A DNA stretch of 64,000 bases from JAAXGX01 sp965221595 (GCA_965221595.1 OZ244900.1:248001-312000); one strand, 5' to 3'; positions 32,705 to 42,158 are shown, counted from the first letter of the stretch. Notes: generated by a model from the sequence alone, not told the origin. Translations and numbers: made by a program.

Positions 32705-34927
32705 TTGCCGATTGCCGCACCACCTCGGAACGAACGGCAGCCGGGGTCGAGCGACCGGGAAGTACTGGCCGGTCCGGTCGAACGCGTCACCTTCCACAAC
32801 CCCGAAAACGGCTTCTGCGTCCTGAGGGTCAAGGCGCGCGGCCATCGCGAACTGGCCACGCTGGTGGGGCATGCCGCCACGGTGGCGGCCGGAGAGTGGA
32901 TCACGGCTACTGGCGAGTGGGTCCACGACCGCACGCACGGCCAGCAGTTCAGGGCACACTTCCTGCGCAGCTCGGCACCGTCGTCCACCGAGGGCATCGA
33001 AAAGTACCTGGGCTCGGGCATGATCCGGGGCATCGGGCCGGTCTACGCGCGCAAGCTGGTCCGGGCGTTCGGCGCGGATGTGTTCGACGTCATCGAGACG
33101 GTCCCCGCGCGGCTGCGCGAGGTGAGTGGCATAGGCCGGGTGCGGGCCGGGCGCATTACCGATGCCTGGGCCGAGCAGAAGGTCGTGCGCGAGATCATGG
33201 TCTTCCTGCACAGCCACGGCGTGGGCACGGCGCGGGCGGTGCGCATCTTCAAGACCTACGGCGCCGACGCGGTCGAGGTCATGACGGAGAACCCGTACCG
33301 TCTGGCGCGCGACATCCGCGGCATCGGGTTCAAGACGGCCGATGCGATCGCGATGGAGCTGGGAATCACGAAGACGGCGCTCATCCGGGTGCGCGCCGGC
33401 ATCGGCTACGCGCTGACCGAGGCGCTTGACGAGGGCCACTGCGGTTTGCCCGCCGCAGAGCTCGGGCCGCTGGCGGCCCGGCTGCTCGATGTGCCCGACC
33501 AGGTGATCCGGACCGCGCTGGAGCTGGAGCTCGCCGAGGGCTCGGTCGTCGCGGACACCGCAGCAGACACTCCCTGCGTGTTCCTCGGAGCGTTGTACCG
33601 GGCCGAGCAGGCCATCGCCGAGCGGCTGCTGCGCATCGCGGCCGGCCGGCTTCCATGGCCCGGCATCGACGCGGACAGGGCATTGCCCTGGGTGGCGAGC
33701 AAGACCGGCCTGTCGCTGGCGCCGGGTCAGGCGGAGGCGGTGCGGCTGGCGCTCACGTCCAAGGCCGTCGTCATCACCGGCGGGCCGGGCGTGGGCAAGA
33801 CGACCATCGTCGACGCCATCCTGCGCGTCCTGGCCGCCAAGGGCGTCCGGCTCGCGCTGTGTGCGCCGACCGGCCGGGCTGCCCGGCGGATGAGCGAGGC
33901 CACCGGGTTGGAGGCCCGCACCATCCACCGGCTGCTCGAGTTCGATCCGCGGGCCGGCGGCTTCAGGCGCAATGCCGACAATCCGCTCGACTGCGGCCTG
34001 TTGGTCGTCGACGAAGCCTCGATGGTGGATGTGCCGCTGATGCGCGCGCTGCTGGGGGCGGTGCCCGACGAGGCGGCCGTGCTCATCGTGGGCGACGTCG
34101 ATCAGCTGCCCTCGGTGGGACCGGGCCAGGTACTGGCAGACGTCATCGCCTCCGGCGCCGTGCCGGTAGTGCGGCTCACCGAAGTCTTCCGCCAGGCGGC
34201 CCGGAGCCGGATCGTCACCAGCGCACACGGGATCAACCGCGGCATCATCCCTGACCTGGGCCGACCGGACGGCGACAGCGACTTCTACTTCGTTCCGGTC
34301 GAAGACCCCGAGACTGCCGCCGCGCGGATCGTCGACCTCGTGACGACCCGGATTCCGAGACACTTCGGCTTCGACGCCATCCGCGACATCCAGGTCCTGT
34401 GTCCCATGAACCGGGGCGGCGCCGGCGCCCGCTCACTCAACATCGAGCTGCAGGCCGCTCTCAACCCGGCCGGCGAGCGCAGGGTCGAACGCTTCGGCTG
34501 GACCTTCGCCCCGGGCGACAAGGTGATGCAGATCGAGAACGACTACGACAAGGAGGTCTACAACGGCGACATCGGCCGGGTTGTCGACGTTGACCCCGAG
34601 GCCGGGGAGCTGACCGCGCGGTTCGACGGGCGCGACCACGTCTACGGCCTGGGCGAACTGGACACGCTGGTGCCCGCCTACGCCGCGACCGTGCACAAGA
34701 GCCAGGGGTCGGAGTATCCCGCCGTGGTCATCCCGGTGCTGACCCAGCACTACGCGATGCTGCGGCGGAACCTTCTCTACACCGGGGTGACCCGGGGCAA
34801 GCGGCTGGTCGTGCTCGTCGGGCAGAAGAAGGCTGTCGCCATCGCGGTGCGGAACGTCGCGGGACGCCGACGCTGGTCGAAGCTGGACGAGTGGCTGCGG
34901 GGGACGGACGGACCGTCCGCCGGATGA
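32705..34927 (+). CDS. recD2: RecD2-type ATP-dependent DNA helicase
   Basis: This is a 740-residue SF1B 5'-3' helicase. The N-terminal domain has GPVERVTFHNPENGFCVLRV and tandem helix-hairpin-helix segments (GIGPVYARKL, SGIGRVRAGRI, RGIGFKTADAI), which mark the RecD2 (YrrC) class that works without RecBC. Motor motifs are GGPGVGKTT (Walker A, 359-367), CAPTGRAARRM, VVDEASMVD, GDVDQLPSVGPGQVL and YAATVHKSQGSEYP. RecD2 proteins act in replication-fork and mismatch-related repair. The start is uncertain: a TTG at 32705 is the only usable codon before the conserved domain and it has no Shine-Dalgarno. Confidence 0.92.
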   Translation: MPIAAPPRNERQPGSSDREVLAGPVERVTFHNPENGFCVLRVKARGHRELATLVGHAATVAAGEWITATGEWVHDRTHGQQFRAHFLRSSAPSSTEGIEKYLGSGMIRGIGPVYARKLVRAFGADVFDVIETVPARLREVSGIGRVRAGRITDAWAEQKVVREIMVFLHSHGVGTARAVRIFKTYGADAVEVMTENPYRLARDIRGIGFKTADAIAMELGITKTALIRVRAGIGYALTEALDEGHCGLPAAELGPLAARLLDVPDQVIRTALELELAEGSVVADTAADTPCVFLGALYRAEQAIAERLLRIAAGRLPWPGIDADRALPWVASKTGLSLAPGQAEAVRLALTSKAVVITGGPGVGKTTIVDAILRVLAAKGVRLALCAPTGRAARRMSEATGLEARTIHRLLEFDPRAGGFRRNADNPLDCGLLVVDEASMVDVPLMRALLGAVPDEAAVLIVGDVDQLPSVGPGQVLADVIASGAVPVVRLTEVFRQAARSRIVTSAHGINRGIIPDLGRPDGDSDFYFVPVEDPETAAARIVDLVTTRIPRHFGFDAIRDIQVLCPMNRGGAGARSLNIELQAALNPAGERRVERFGWTFAPGDKVMQIENDYDKEVYNGDIGRVVDVDPEAGELTARFDGRDHVYGLGELDTLVPAYAATVHKSQGSEYPAVVIPVLTQHYAMLRRNLLYTGVTRGKRLVVLVGQKKAVAIAVRNVAGRRRWSKLDEWLRGTDGPSAG

Positions 34928-34941
34928 CAGGGAGGCAGACG

Positions 34942-35955
34942 ATGCAGCGGATTGAAGCCGCCGGCAGGTGGGCAATGGTGATCCTGTTCGTGCTCGGCCT
35001 GGGGGCTCTGGCGCCGCAGGCGCAGGGTCCCGCACCAGGCATGGCGCGGACGACCAGGGCCGAGCTCGAGCGCTGGATGGAGGAGCTGTCGAACTGGGGG
35101 CGCTGGGGCGCCGACGATCAGTTGGGCGCCCTGAACACGATCACGCCGGCGAAGCGGCGCGCGGCCGCGGCGCTCGTCTCGGAGGGAACCGCCGTATCGC
35201 TGGCCCACGACCTGATCACGGAACGCGCCGCCGACGCCCCGTCCCCGTACGTGCTCGACATGGGCATCTTTCCGGAGCGGCAGGTGACCCGCGACCGCAT
35301 CGACATCGACTTCCACGGCGGTACGTTCACGCATCTCGACGCGCTGTGCCACGTGGCTTACGAAGGCCGGTTCTACAACGGCGTGCCCTACCAGAGCGCC
35401 ACCCCGGAGGGCTGCTCGAAGATGGGCATCGACGCACTCGCGGACGGCATCGTCACACGGGCCGTGCTGCTGGACATCCCACGCCTCCGGGGCGTCCCCT
35501 ATCTCGAGCCGGGGACGCACGTCTACCGTGAGGACATCGAGGCCTGGGAGCGGCAGGCCGGTGTCACGGTCGGGCCGGGCGACGCCGTCTTCCTGCGCAC
35601 GGGCCGCTGGGCCCGGCGCGCCGCGGTCGGGCCGGGGGGCGGATCGGGCTTCGACGCTTCGTTCGTGCCGTTCCTCGCCGAGCGCGACGTCGCGTTGCTC
35701 GGCAGCGACACGGCGTCGGAAGTCGGCCGGGTGCCCGGCTGCACGCACTACGACCCGTCCCCCACAATGTGCTGGATTCCGGTCCACAAATTCGCCCTCG
35801 TCGCGCGCGGGATGAACCTCTTCGACAACCTCGACCTCGAGGCGGCCGCCGCAACGGCCGCGCGCCTGAACCGGTGGGAGTTCCTGCTAGTGGCGGCGCC
35901 CGTGCGCGTCCCCCGCGGCACGGGTTCGCCGATCAACCCGGTGGCGGTGTTCTGA
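34942..35955 (+). CDS. Exported cyclase / kynurenine-formamidase-like protein
   Basis: This 337-residue protein of the PF04199 cyclase family includes bacterial kynurenine formamidase. The core motif HGGTFTHLDALCHV holds the expected metal-binding His and Asp residues, and SDTASEVG and CTHYDPSP lie later. A hydrophobic leader (MVILFVLGLGALAPQAQG) suggests export, unlike the cytoplasmic kynurenine enzyme, so the substrate is probably different. The start at 34942 is preferred because GGGAGG lies seven bases upstream. The stop overlaps the next small frame as TGATG. Confidence 0.85.
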   Translation: MQRIEAAGRWAMVILFVLGLGALAPQAQGPAPGMARTTRAELERWMEELSNWGRWGADDQLGALNTITPAKRRAAAALVSEGTAVSLAHDLITERAADAPSPYVLDMGIFPERQVTRDRIDIDFHGGTFTHLDALCHVAYEGRFYNGVPYQSATPEGCSKMGIDALADGIVTRAVLLDIPRLRGVPYLEPGTHVYREDIEAWERQAGVTVGPGDAVFLRTGRWARRAAVGPGGGSGFDASFVPFLAERDVALLGSDTASEVGRVPGCTHYDPSPTMCWIPVHKFALVARGMNLFDNLDLEAAAATAARLNRWEFLLVAAPVRVPRGTGSPINPVAVF

Positions 35956-36044
35956 TGAGGAGCAGCATCGAGGTAAACGCGCCGGGCGGCCTGCTGGATC
36001 TGCCGCCGGGTTCCTTCTGCTGCTCGACTGTGGAGGCTGACTGA
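35955..36044 (+). CDS. 29-residue bridging small frame
   Basis: A short frame (MRSSIEVNAPGGLL, then DLPPGSFCCSTVEAD) starts in the TGATG that ends the cyclase gene and ends in another TGATG that starts the SRPBCC gene. It thus joins two genes by stop-start overlaps on both sides. GAGGCTGA inside it provides the next gene's ribosome site. It may be a coupling leader, a real micropeptide or chance. No similarity is recognised. Confidence 0.35.
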   Translation: MRSSIEVNAPGGLLDLPPGSFCCSTVEAD

Positions 36045-36529
36045 TGCTGCCGTCGAAGTGGGTGGTCGGGGCGCTCGTCGTGGTCACAGTGCTCGTCGTG
36101 CTGGCGCTGACCGGCGCCAAGGCAGTGCACGCCGAGCGGGTGATACCCCATTCCGCCGGGGCGATCTGGACGGCGCTGATGGATACCGGCCGGTACGGGG
36201 AATGGAACCCGATCTTCGTGAGCGCCGAGGGCCGTTTCGAGGAGGGAGGCACCGTTCGCTACGCGATGCAGACGAGCGATGGCGGCACGACGCCGGTGGA
36301 GCCCGTCGTGAGACGGCTCGTCGGCGAGCGGGAGATCAACCAGTTCGGCGGGATGCGCGGCGTGCTTACCTTCGACCATACCTGGCGCCTCGAGCCGGTG
36401 GATGGTGGCACGCGCGTGACGCAGCACGAGGAGTACCGGGGTATCGGCGTGTGGTTCTGGGATCCCGCGTGGGTGCAGGAGGCCTACCGGGACGCGCTGG
36501 CGGCACTGGAGCAGCACCTGGAGAGGTGA
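36044..36529 (+). CDS. Membrane-anchored SRPBCC (START-like) protein
   Basis: This 161-residue protein has an N-terminal transmembrane segment (about residues 7-27) and an SRPBCC/polyketide-cyclase ligand-binding fold. Landmarks are VIPHSAGAIWTALMDTGRYGEWNP at the first helix-grip, GVLTFDHTWRLEPVDGGTRV and the C-terminal helix. Such proteins bind hydrophobic ligands in a deep pocket; the ligand is unknown. GGAGG lies just upstream of the start. The gene is likely cotranscribed with the cyclase. Confidence 0.8.
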   Translation: MLPSKWVVGALVVVTVLVVLALTGAKAVHAERVIPHSAGAIWTALMDTGRYGEWNPIFVSAEGRFEEGGTVRYAMQTSDGGTTPVEPVVRRLVGEREINQFGGMRGVLTFDHTWRLEPVDGGTRVTQHEEYRGIGVWFWDPAWVQEAYRDALAALEQHLER

Positions 36530-36704
36530 CGGTGAAGCCGGCCCGGACGGACCAGGAGTCTGCGACGCAGAGCCGTGCCGACACGCCGAGGTGCAGGGGG
36601 CCCCGCAAGCGGACGCGCGAGGGTTCGAGGCGCAGGCCCGTCTGAAGTTAGAATGCTCTGGTTGCCGGGCTGACCGGAAACGCAGGGGAGAGGAGAGCAC
36701 GGAG

Positions 36705-38078
36705 ATGATGCAGTGGTCCGTCCGCAGCGGGCTGGTAGTCGTCGCGTTCGTCATCGCGGCGGTTGTCTCGGGGGTACCGGCGGTGAGTGCCGAGGACTGG
36801 CCGGAATGGCGCGGCGCGGGCCGGTCGGCGGTGTGGCACGAGACCGGCATCGTCGACCGTTTTCCGGAGGATGGCCTCGAGGTGACTTGGCGCACACCGG
36901 TGCGCTCCGGCTTCGCTGGACCGGCGGTGGCAGACGGCCGGGTGTTCGTTCTCGACTGGCAGGAGGATCCGGCGTCGCGCACGCTGGACGGGACCGAGCG
37001 TCTGGTGGCTCTCGACGAAGATACCGGCGCGGAGCTCTGGACGCAGGAGTGGTCCACGACGTACCGCATGTTGCAGGCGTCCTATGCCATCGGTCCGCGC
37101 GCGACGCCGACGGTGGACGGCGACCGGGTGTACGTGGTGGGTGCGACCGGCGTGCTGCGCTGCGTCGACGTCGACACGGGCCAGCTCGTCTGGACGCGGG
37201 ACTACATCGAGGAATATGACACGAGCGTGGCTACGTGGGGCGTGTCGAGTGCGCCGCTGGTCGACGGCGAGCGGCTGATTGCCCTTGTCGGCGGCGAGCC
37301 GGACGCGCTGGTGGTGGCCTTCGACAAGCGCACCGGCGAGGAACTGTGGCGCGCGCTCGACGTGGTGGGCGAGATGGGCTACGGCCAGCCCGTCATCTAT
37401 GAAGCCGGCGGCGTCCGCCAGCTCATCGTCTGGCACCCGGGGGCGCTGGCGTCGCTCGACCCGGCGACGGGCGAGGTGTACTGGGAAGAGCCCTGGGAAG
37501 TGAGCATGGGCATCAGCGTCGCCACGCCCGTCCGGGACGGCAACTACCTGCTGGTGAGCCAGTTCTACAACGGGTCGCTGATGATGCGGCTCGATACCGA
37601 CCGGCCGGGCGCCACGATGATGTGGAAGGGCGGCAGCCGCAGCGAGATGCCGGGCGAGACCGACGGGCTGCACGCGCTCCTGACGACGCCGATCATCAGC
37701 GGGGAGCACATCTACGGCGTCGGGAGCTACGGCGAGCTGCGCGGCCTCGACGCCCGTACGGGCGAGCGGCTCTGGATGAGCGGCGAGATGACGGCGCAGG
37801 CGCGCTGGGGCACCGCCTATATGGTGCGGCACGGCGAGCGCTACTTCGTGAGCAACGACGACGGCTACCTGATCATGGCCCGTTTTACGCCCGAAGGGTA
37901 TGTCGAGCTGGATCGCACGATGCTCCTCGAGCCGACGTCCAGCGCCGGGTACGGGCCGCGGCGTCTGTTCGACCGGCAGGTCAACTGGTCGCATCCGGCC
38001 TTCGCCAACCGCCACGTGATACAGCGCAACGACCGGGAAGTGGTGCGGTTCTCGCTGGACGCCGCGGACTACCGCTGA
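36705..38078 (+). CDS. Exported PQQ-like (BamB-type) beta-propeller protein
   Basis: This 457-residue protein has a signal peptide (about 1-28, ending VSA) followed by PQQ-like repeats: DWPEWRGAGRSAVWHETGI (the start seen in Planctomycete and Acidobacteria PQQ-binding-like proteins), LVALDEDTGAELWTQEW, LVVAFDKRTGEELWRA, and LRGLDARTGERLW. It lacks the vicinal Cys pair and the metal-site residues of quinoprotein dehydrogenases, so it is probably a scaffold and not an enzyme. AGGAGAG precedes the start at 36705. A weak -10-like TAGAAT is at 36649. Confidence 0.85.
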   Translation: MMQWSVRSGLVVVAFVIAAVVSGVPAVSAEDWPEWRGAGRSAVWHETGIVDRFPEDGLEVTWRTPVRSGFAGPAVADGRVFVLDWQEDPASRTLDGTERLVALDEDTGAELWTQEWSTTYRMLQASYAIGPRATPTVDGDRVYVVGATGVLRCVDVDTGQLVWTRDYIEEYDTSVATWGVSSAPLVDGERLIALVGGEPDALVVAFDKRTGEELWRALDVVGEMGYGQPVIYEAGGVRQLIVWHPGALASLDPATGEVYWEEPWEVSMGISVATPVRDGNYLLVSQFYNGSLMMRLDTDRPGATMMWKGGSRSEMPGETDGLHALLTTPIISGEHIYGVGSYGELRGLDARTGERLWMSGEMTAQARWGTAYMVRHGERYFVSNDDGYLIMARFTPEGYVELDRTMLLEPTSSAGYGPRRLFDRQVNWSHPAFANRHVIQRNDREVVRFSLDAADYR

Positions 38079-38140
38079 GCCGAGCAGCGGCGGCCGTCGC
38101 CGAGCGTGCCGCCGGCCGGCCGCGTTGTCATGTGTGTGCT

Positions 38141-39130
38141 GTGACCGCCTTGCCCTCGCTCGCCGGTTGCGCGTGCGGCTGCCTGACTGCGCGGGGTGTC
38201 CGCTGGCGGCGCCGCGCCGGCGGCGGGTCCGACGCGGCGGTGCTGCTGCTGGTCCTGGTCCTGGCCACCGGCGCGGCCGGTTGTGCGGCGCGCTCCGGAC
38301 CGTCGGCCCGGGGCAACGCGGTGGCCGACGCGCAGACAGCGGTGCGCGTCAAGACGGCGCTGGTCAACGACCTCGAGCTGGGCACACTGCCCATCGACGT
38401 GCAGGCCCGCGGCGGCGTCGTGACGCTTCACGGCACCGTGGCCGACGAGGCCCAGATCGAACTTGCCCTGGCGGTTGCGCGCCGGGTGGCGGGGGTCGCA
38501 CGCGCGGTGTCGGCGCTCGAGGTCGGCGAGCCCGAGCTGACGGTGGAGCGCGGCGAGCCGACACTGCCTGCGCTGGCGCCGCGTCCCGAGGAAGGGCCGT
38601 TACGCCTCATCGGCGCCGGCATCGCGGTGCGACGCACCAACCCCTCGGGTGATGGCCTGGCCCAGGCCCTGAGCATCGGGCCGTTGCTGCGCCTGCGGCC
38701 CCGCAACGGGCTCGGGCCGACCGTGGCCTTCAATTGGACGGACACGGAGATCGAGACCAGTCCCGCCGGGCATCCGGGGCTCGCCGCCGTACAGCTCCGG
38801 CCCGTGATGGCCGGCGTCGAGTACGGCGTCGTCCGCGGCCGGCTGTCCGCGGGTTTGTCGCTGGTGACGGGCTACTCGTTCAACAGTCTCGGCGTCGACA
38901 CCCGCGTGGCCGGCGTCGGTCGGGCCGTGGCGGTGAGCAACAGTTGGGTGTGGCGCCCGGGCGCGTCGCTCTGGTACGACGTGACGCGGCGGTTCGGCGT
39001 CAACCTGTTCGGCGGCTACCTGCTGGTCCGGCCCAGCGTGACCTTTGCGAGCGACACGGCGGTCGAAACGCACCGGTTGCGCGCCAATGCGGTGGTCCTG
39101 AGTGTCGGGGCGGCGTACTGGATCTTCTGA
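38141..39130 (+). CDS. BON-domain protein with outer-membrane beta-barrel-like C-terminus
   Basis: This is a 329-residue protein from a GTG at 38141 (38132 is also possible; no clear ribosome site). A basic region and hydrophobic stretch end in LATGAAGC, a lipobox with Cys48. Residues about 60-125 form a BON domain (VRVKTALVNDLELGTLPIDVQA, GVVTLHGTVADEAQ). The remaining 190 residues alternate as amphipathic strands and end in an aromatic residue (YWIF), as outer-membrane barrels do. BON domains bind phospholipid surfaces. Directly upstream of mlaEFD, it probably works in outer-membrane lipid homeostasis. Confidence 0.7.
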   Translation: MTALPSLAGCACGCLTARGVRWRRRAGGGSDAAVLLLVLVLATGAAGCAARSGPSARGNAVADAQTAVRVKTALVNDLELGTLPIDVQARGGVVTLHGTVADEAQIELALAVARRVAGVARAVSALEVGEPELTVERGEPTLPALAPRPEEGPLRLIGAGIAVRRTNPSGDGLAQALSIGPLLRLRPRNGLGPTVAFNWTDTEIETSPAGHPGLAAVQLRPVMAGVEYGVVRGRLSAGLSLVTGYSFNSLGVDTRVAGVGRAVAVSNSWVWRPGASLWYDVTRRFGVNLFGGYLLVRPSVTFASDTAVETHRLRANAVVLSVGAAYWIF

Positions 39131-39152
39131 GCGTTGGTGAGGACCTGACGAG

Positions 39153-39935
39153 ATGCCGGGTTTCGCGAGCACGTTCGTCGTGACACCCCTGGCCAACGCG
39201 GGCCACGCCGTCGTGTTCGCGGGACGGGCGCTGCGCGAGATGTTCCGGCCGCCCTTCGAGTTCAAGGAGACCGCGCGCCAACTCTACGAGATCGGTTGGC
39301 GCTCGCTGCCTCTCATCGCGGTGTCCGGCTTCGCGGTCGGCATCGTGCTGTCGATGCACACGCGCGCTTCGCTCGTGCGCTTCGGAGCCGAGGCCCTGGT
39401 ACCGGCGGCGCTCATGCTGGCGCTGGTACGCGAGACCGGCCCGCTCGTGGTCGGGCTGCTGGTGTCGGGGCGGGTCGGCGCCGGCATCGGCGCCGAGCTG
39501 GGGGCCATGAAGGTCACCGAGCAGATCGATGCGCTCGAGGCGGTGGCGGTCGACTCGTTCAAGTTCCTGGTCGTCACCCGGGTGGCCGCCTGCATGCTGG
39601 CGATGCCCATCCTGACGTCCGTCATGAACTTCACCGGCATCATCGGCGGCTGGACGGCGGAGACGGCCATCTCGGGCATGGGGTTCGGAACCTACTTCCG
39701 CTCGGCCTTCTCGGTCGTCCAGTTCGCCGACTACCTGCCGGGCACTCTCAAGACGATGGTCTTCGGCTTCATCATCGCCATCACCGCCTCGTACCTCGGC
39801 GTTCACACCCGAGGCGGTACGCAGGGCGTCGGCCAGGCGGCGACGCGCAGCGTGGTGGCCGCGTCGATCCTGCTCATCACGGCCAACGTAGTGCTGGTGC
39901 GGCTCATCTTCTTCATGTTCCCGGAGAGCGCCTGA
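39153..39935 (+). CDS. mlaE: MlaE-type lipid ABC transporter permease
   Basis: This 260-residue inner-membrane permease of the Mla/TTG2 family has about five transmembrane segments. Typical features are the amphipathic N-terminal helix, GFAVGIVLSMHT, LVRETGPLVVGLLVSGRVGA and GAELGAMKVTEQIDALE (the coupling helix). It moves phospholipids between inner and outer membrane with MlaF and MlaD. The stop overlaps the mlaF start as TGATG. Confidence 0.93.
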   Translation: MPGFASTFVVTPLANAGHAVVFAGRALREMFRPPFEFKETARQLYEIGWRSLPLIAVSGFAVGIVLSMHTRASLVRFGAEALVPAALMLALVRETGPLVVGLLVSGRVGAGIGAELGAMKVTEQIDALEAVAVDSFKFLVVTRVAACMLAMPILTSVMNFTGIIGGWTAETAISGMGFGTYFRSAFSVVQFADYLPGTLKTMVFGFIIAITASYLGVHTRGGTQGVGQAATRSVVAASILLITANVVLVRLIFFMFPESA

Positions 39936-40693
39936 TGGTTTCGGGCGCGGCGGACGCCGCGGCCATTCGGCTCGAAGGCGTCTCGAAGGCGTTCGGCGCG
40001 TTCCGGGTGCTCGACGATGTGTCGCTCACCATCCCGCGCGGCGAGGCGACCGTCGTGCTGGGTCGCAGCGGCACCGGCAAGAGTGTGCTGCTGCGGCACA
40101 TCGTCGGGCTGCTGCAACCCGACGCCGGCCGCGTGTTCGTGGGCAGCGAGGAGATGACGGGGCTCGCACCCCCGGCCATGGCGCTCGTGCGCCGGCAGAT
40201 CGGCTTCCTGTTCCAGAACGCGGCGCTGTTCGACTCCATCACGGTCGGCGAGAACGTCGCGTTTCCGTTGCGCCGCCACACGGATCTCGAGGACGACGCG
40301 GTTCGCGAGCGGGCCGAGGCGAAGCTGGCGGCCGTCGGGCTCGGGCACGCCGTCGAGCTGATGCCGGCGGCGCTGTCGGGCGGCATGCGCAAGCGCGCCG
40401 GCTTGGCGCGCGCCATGGCGCTCGACCCGGCGGTGCTGCTGGTCGACGAGCCGAGCGCCGGCCTCGACCCGGTGACGTCGGTGGAGATCGACGACCTGCT
40501 GGTGCAGGTCAAGGAGGAGCGCGGCACGACGCTCATCGTCGTGACGCACAACATTCCCAGCGCGCGGCGCATCGGCGACACGTTGCTGTTCCTGCACCAG
40601 GGTCGAGTCCTGGCGCGCGGGACCGCTACCGACCTCGAGCGCAGCGGGCACGAGCTGGTGCGGCGCTTCATGCAATCGGAAGCGGGCGGCTGA
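39935..40693 (+). CDS. mlaF: MlaF-type lipid ABC transporter ATPase
   Basis: This 252-residue cytoplasmic ABC ATPase has Walker A GRSGTGKSVLL, the Q-loop FLFQNAALFDS typical of MlaF, the signature LSGGMRKRAGLARA and Walker B VLLVDEPSAGLDP. It energises lipid movement through MlaE. It starts inside the mlaE stop codon, so the two are translationally coupled; mlaD begins 76 bases later. Confidence 0.93.
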   Translation: MVSGAADAAAIRLEGVSKAFGAFRVLDDVSLTIPRGEATVVLGRSGTGKSVLLRHIVGLLQPDAGRVFVGSEEMTGLAPPAMALVRRQIGFLFQNAALFDSITVGENVAFPLRRHTDLEDDAVRERAEAKLAAVGLGHAVELMPAALSGGMRKRAGLARAMALDPAVLLVDEPSAGLDPVTSVEIDDLLVQVKEERGTTLIVVTHNIPSARRIGDTLLFLHQGRVLARGTATDLERSGHELVRRFMQSEAGG

Positions 40694-40769
40694 CGGCGCC
40701 GGCGTCGGCCGCCGGCACGCAAGGGCCCGCATCGGAATACGGGACGGACGGCAGGGACGGAGGTTGACG

Positions 40770-42158
40770 ATGGGTTCCCCACGCCTGGCGCTGGTAGGCA
40801 CGTTCGTGGTCGGCGGGCTCCTGGTTTTCGCCGTCGGGCTGTTCATGATCGGCGACCGGCGGCTGCTGTTCGCCGAGCAGTTCGAGGTGGAGGCCGACTT
40901 CGGCAACGTCAGCGGTGTGCAGATCGGCACCAACGTCCGCCTGGCCGGGCTGCCCGCGGGCGAGGTCATCGGCATCGTCATCCCGCGCGCCCCCGGCGGC
41001 CGGTTCATGGTCCGCATGCGGATACGCGAGGACCTGCACCCGCTCGTGCGCACCGACTCGGTGGCGGCCATCCTCACCGACGGCCTGTTGGGTGCCGTGT
41101 TCATCCAGATCCGGTCGGGCAGCGAATCGGCGCCCGAGGTGCCTGATGGCGGCCGGCTGGCCGGCGCCGACGCGGTGGCGGTGGCCGACCTCATCGAGGA
41201 GGGGCGTGAGACGTTCCGGTCCGTCGCGGCCGAGTTCGTCACGCTGCGCGAGCAGGTCTCCGAGACGTTCACCGGTCTCGGCGAGACCATCGAGAGCACG
41301 ATCGCGCTCATCGACGGCGTCGGCAACGACGTCCGCGAGGTGACCACCACCAGCGCGCTGTTCATGGATGCGGCCCGCGGCGTCATGACGGATGTGCAGG
41401 AGCTCATGGACGGCGTGGCGGCCGGCGAAGGGACCGCCGGCAAGCTGCTCACCGACGACGAGCTGTACACGGAGATGGCGGGCATCGCGCGCGAGACCGC
41501 GGCGACGATGCAGGCGGTGCGCCAGAGCGCTGACCGCGTCGAGGAGCTCGTCACCGGGCTGCAGGCGCCGGACAGCGCGGCGCAGCAGCTCCTCGTGGAT
41601 GCCGGCGACGCCGTCAGCTACGCGCGCAACGCCATGGCGGACCTGGCCGAGAACACCGAGGCCATGAAGCGCAACTGGCTGTTTCGCGGCTTCTTCGCGG
41701 AACGCGGCTTCTACAATCTCGACGAGCTCACCGTGGACGAGTACCGCGTGCTGCTGCGCGACGATCGCTACACGCCGCTCCGAATCTGGCTGGACGCGGA
41801 CGTGCTGTTCGAGGCCGGCAATCCCGGCGAGCTGAGTGCCGGGGCGGAGCGCCGCCTCGAGGAGGCAATGGGGGAGCTGTTGCAGTACCCCCGCAACAGC
41901 CCCCTCGTGGTCGAGGGCTACGCCACCGAGGGCAACGCCGGGGAGCAGTACCTGGCAGCGAGAGCGCGCGCGGGGCGCGTGCACAACTACCTGACGCGCA
42001 CCTTTCGGCGCTCGGCGGAGCTGACCGGCACGATGCCGCTCGGCGCCGAGGCGGACGACAGCCCGGCCGGCAACGGCCGCTGGGACGGCGTGGCACTCAC
42101 ATTGTTCACGGACACGGGCGAGCTCGAGCGCAACGGTTCGGCCTCCGCCGCCCGCTGA
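40770..42158 (+). CDS. mlaD: MlaD/MCE protein with OmpA-like C-terminal domain
   Basis: This 462-residue protein starts at 40770 (GGAGGT five bases upstream). It has an N-terminal transmembrane helix, an MCE domain (about 35-115, with GVQIGTNVRLAGLPAGEV and LLGAVFIQI) and a long helical region. A C-terminal OmpA-like peptidoglycan-binding domain (about 340-455) includes LVVEGYATEG, an RAGRVHNYL helix and RWDGVALTLF. Typical MlaD lacks the last part; here it could tie the lipid channel to the cell wall. No mlaC or mlaB is encoded nearby. Confidence 0.88.
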   Translation: MGSPRLALVGTFVVGGLLVFAVGLFMIGDRRLLFAEQFEVEADFGNVSGVQIGTNVRLAGLPAGEVIGIVIPRAPGGRFMVRMRIREDLHPLVRTDSVAAILTDGLLGAVFIQIRSGSESAPEVPDGGRLAGADAVAVADLIEEGRETFRSVAAEFVTLREQVSETFTGLGETIESTIALIDGVGNDVREVTTTSALFMDAARGVMTDVQELMDGVAAGEGTAGKLLTDDELYTEMAGIARETAATMQAVRQSADRVEELVTGLQAPDSAAQQLLVDAGDAVSYARNAMADLAENTEAMKRNWLFRGFFAERGFYNLDELTVDEYRVLLRDDRYTPLRIWLDADVLFEAGNPGELSAGAERRLEEAMGELLQYPRNSPLVVEGYATEGNAGEQYLAARARAGRVHNYLTRTFRRSAELTGTMPLGAEADDSPAGNGRWDGVALTLFTDTGELERNGSASAAR

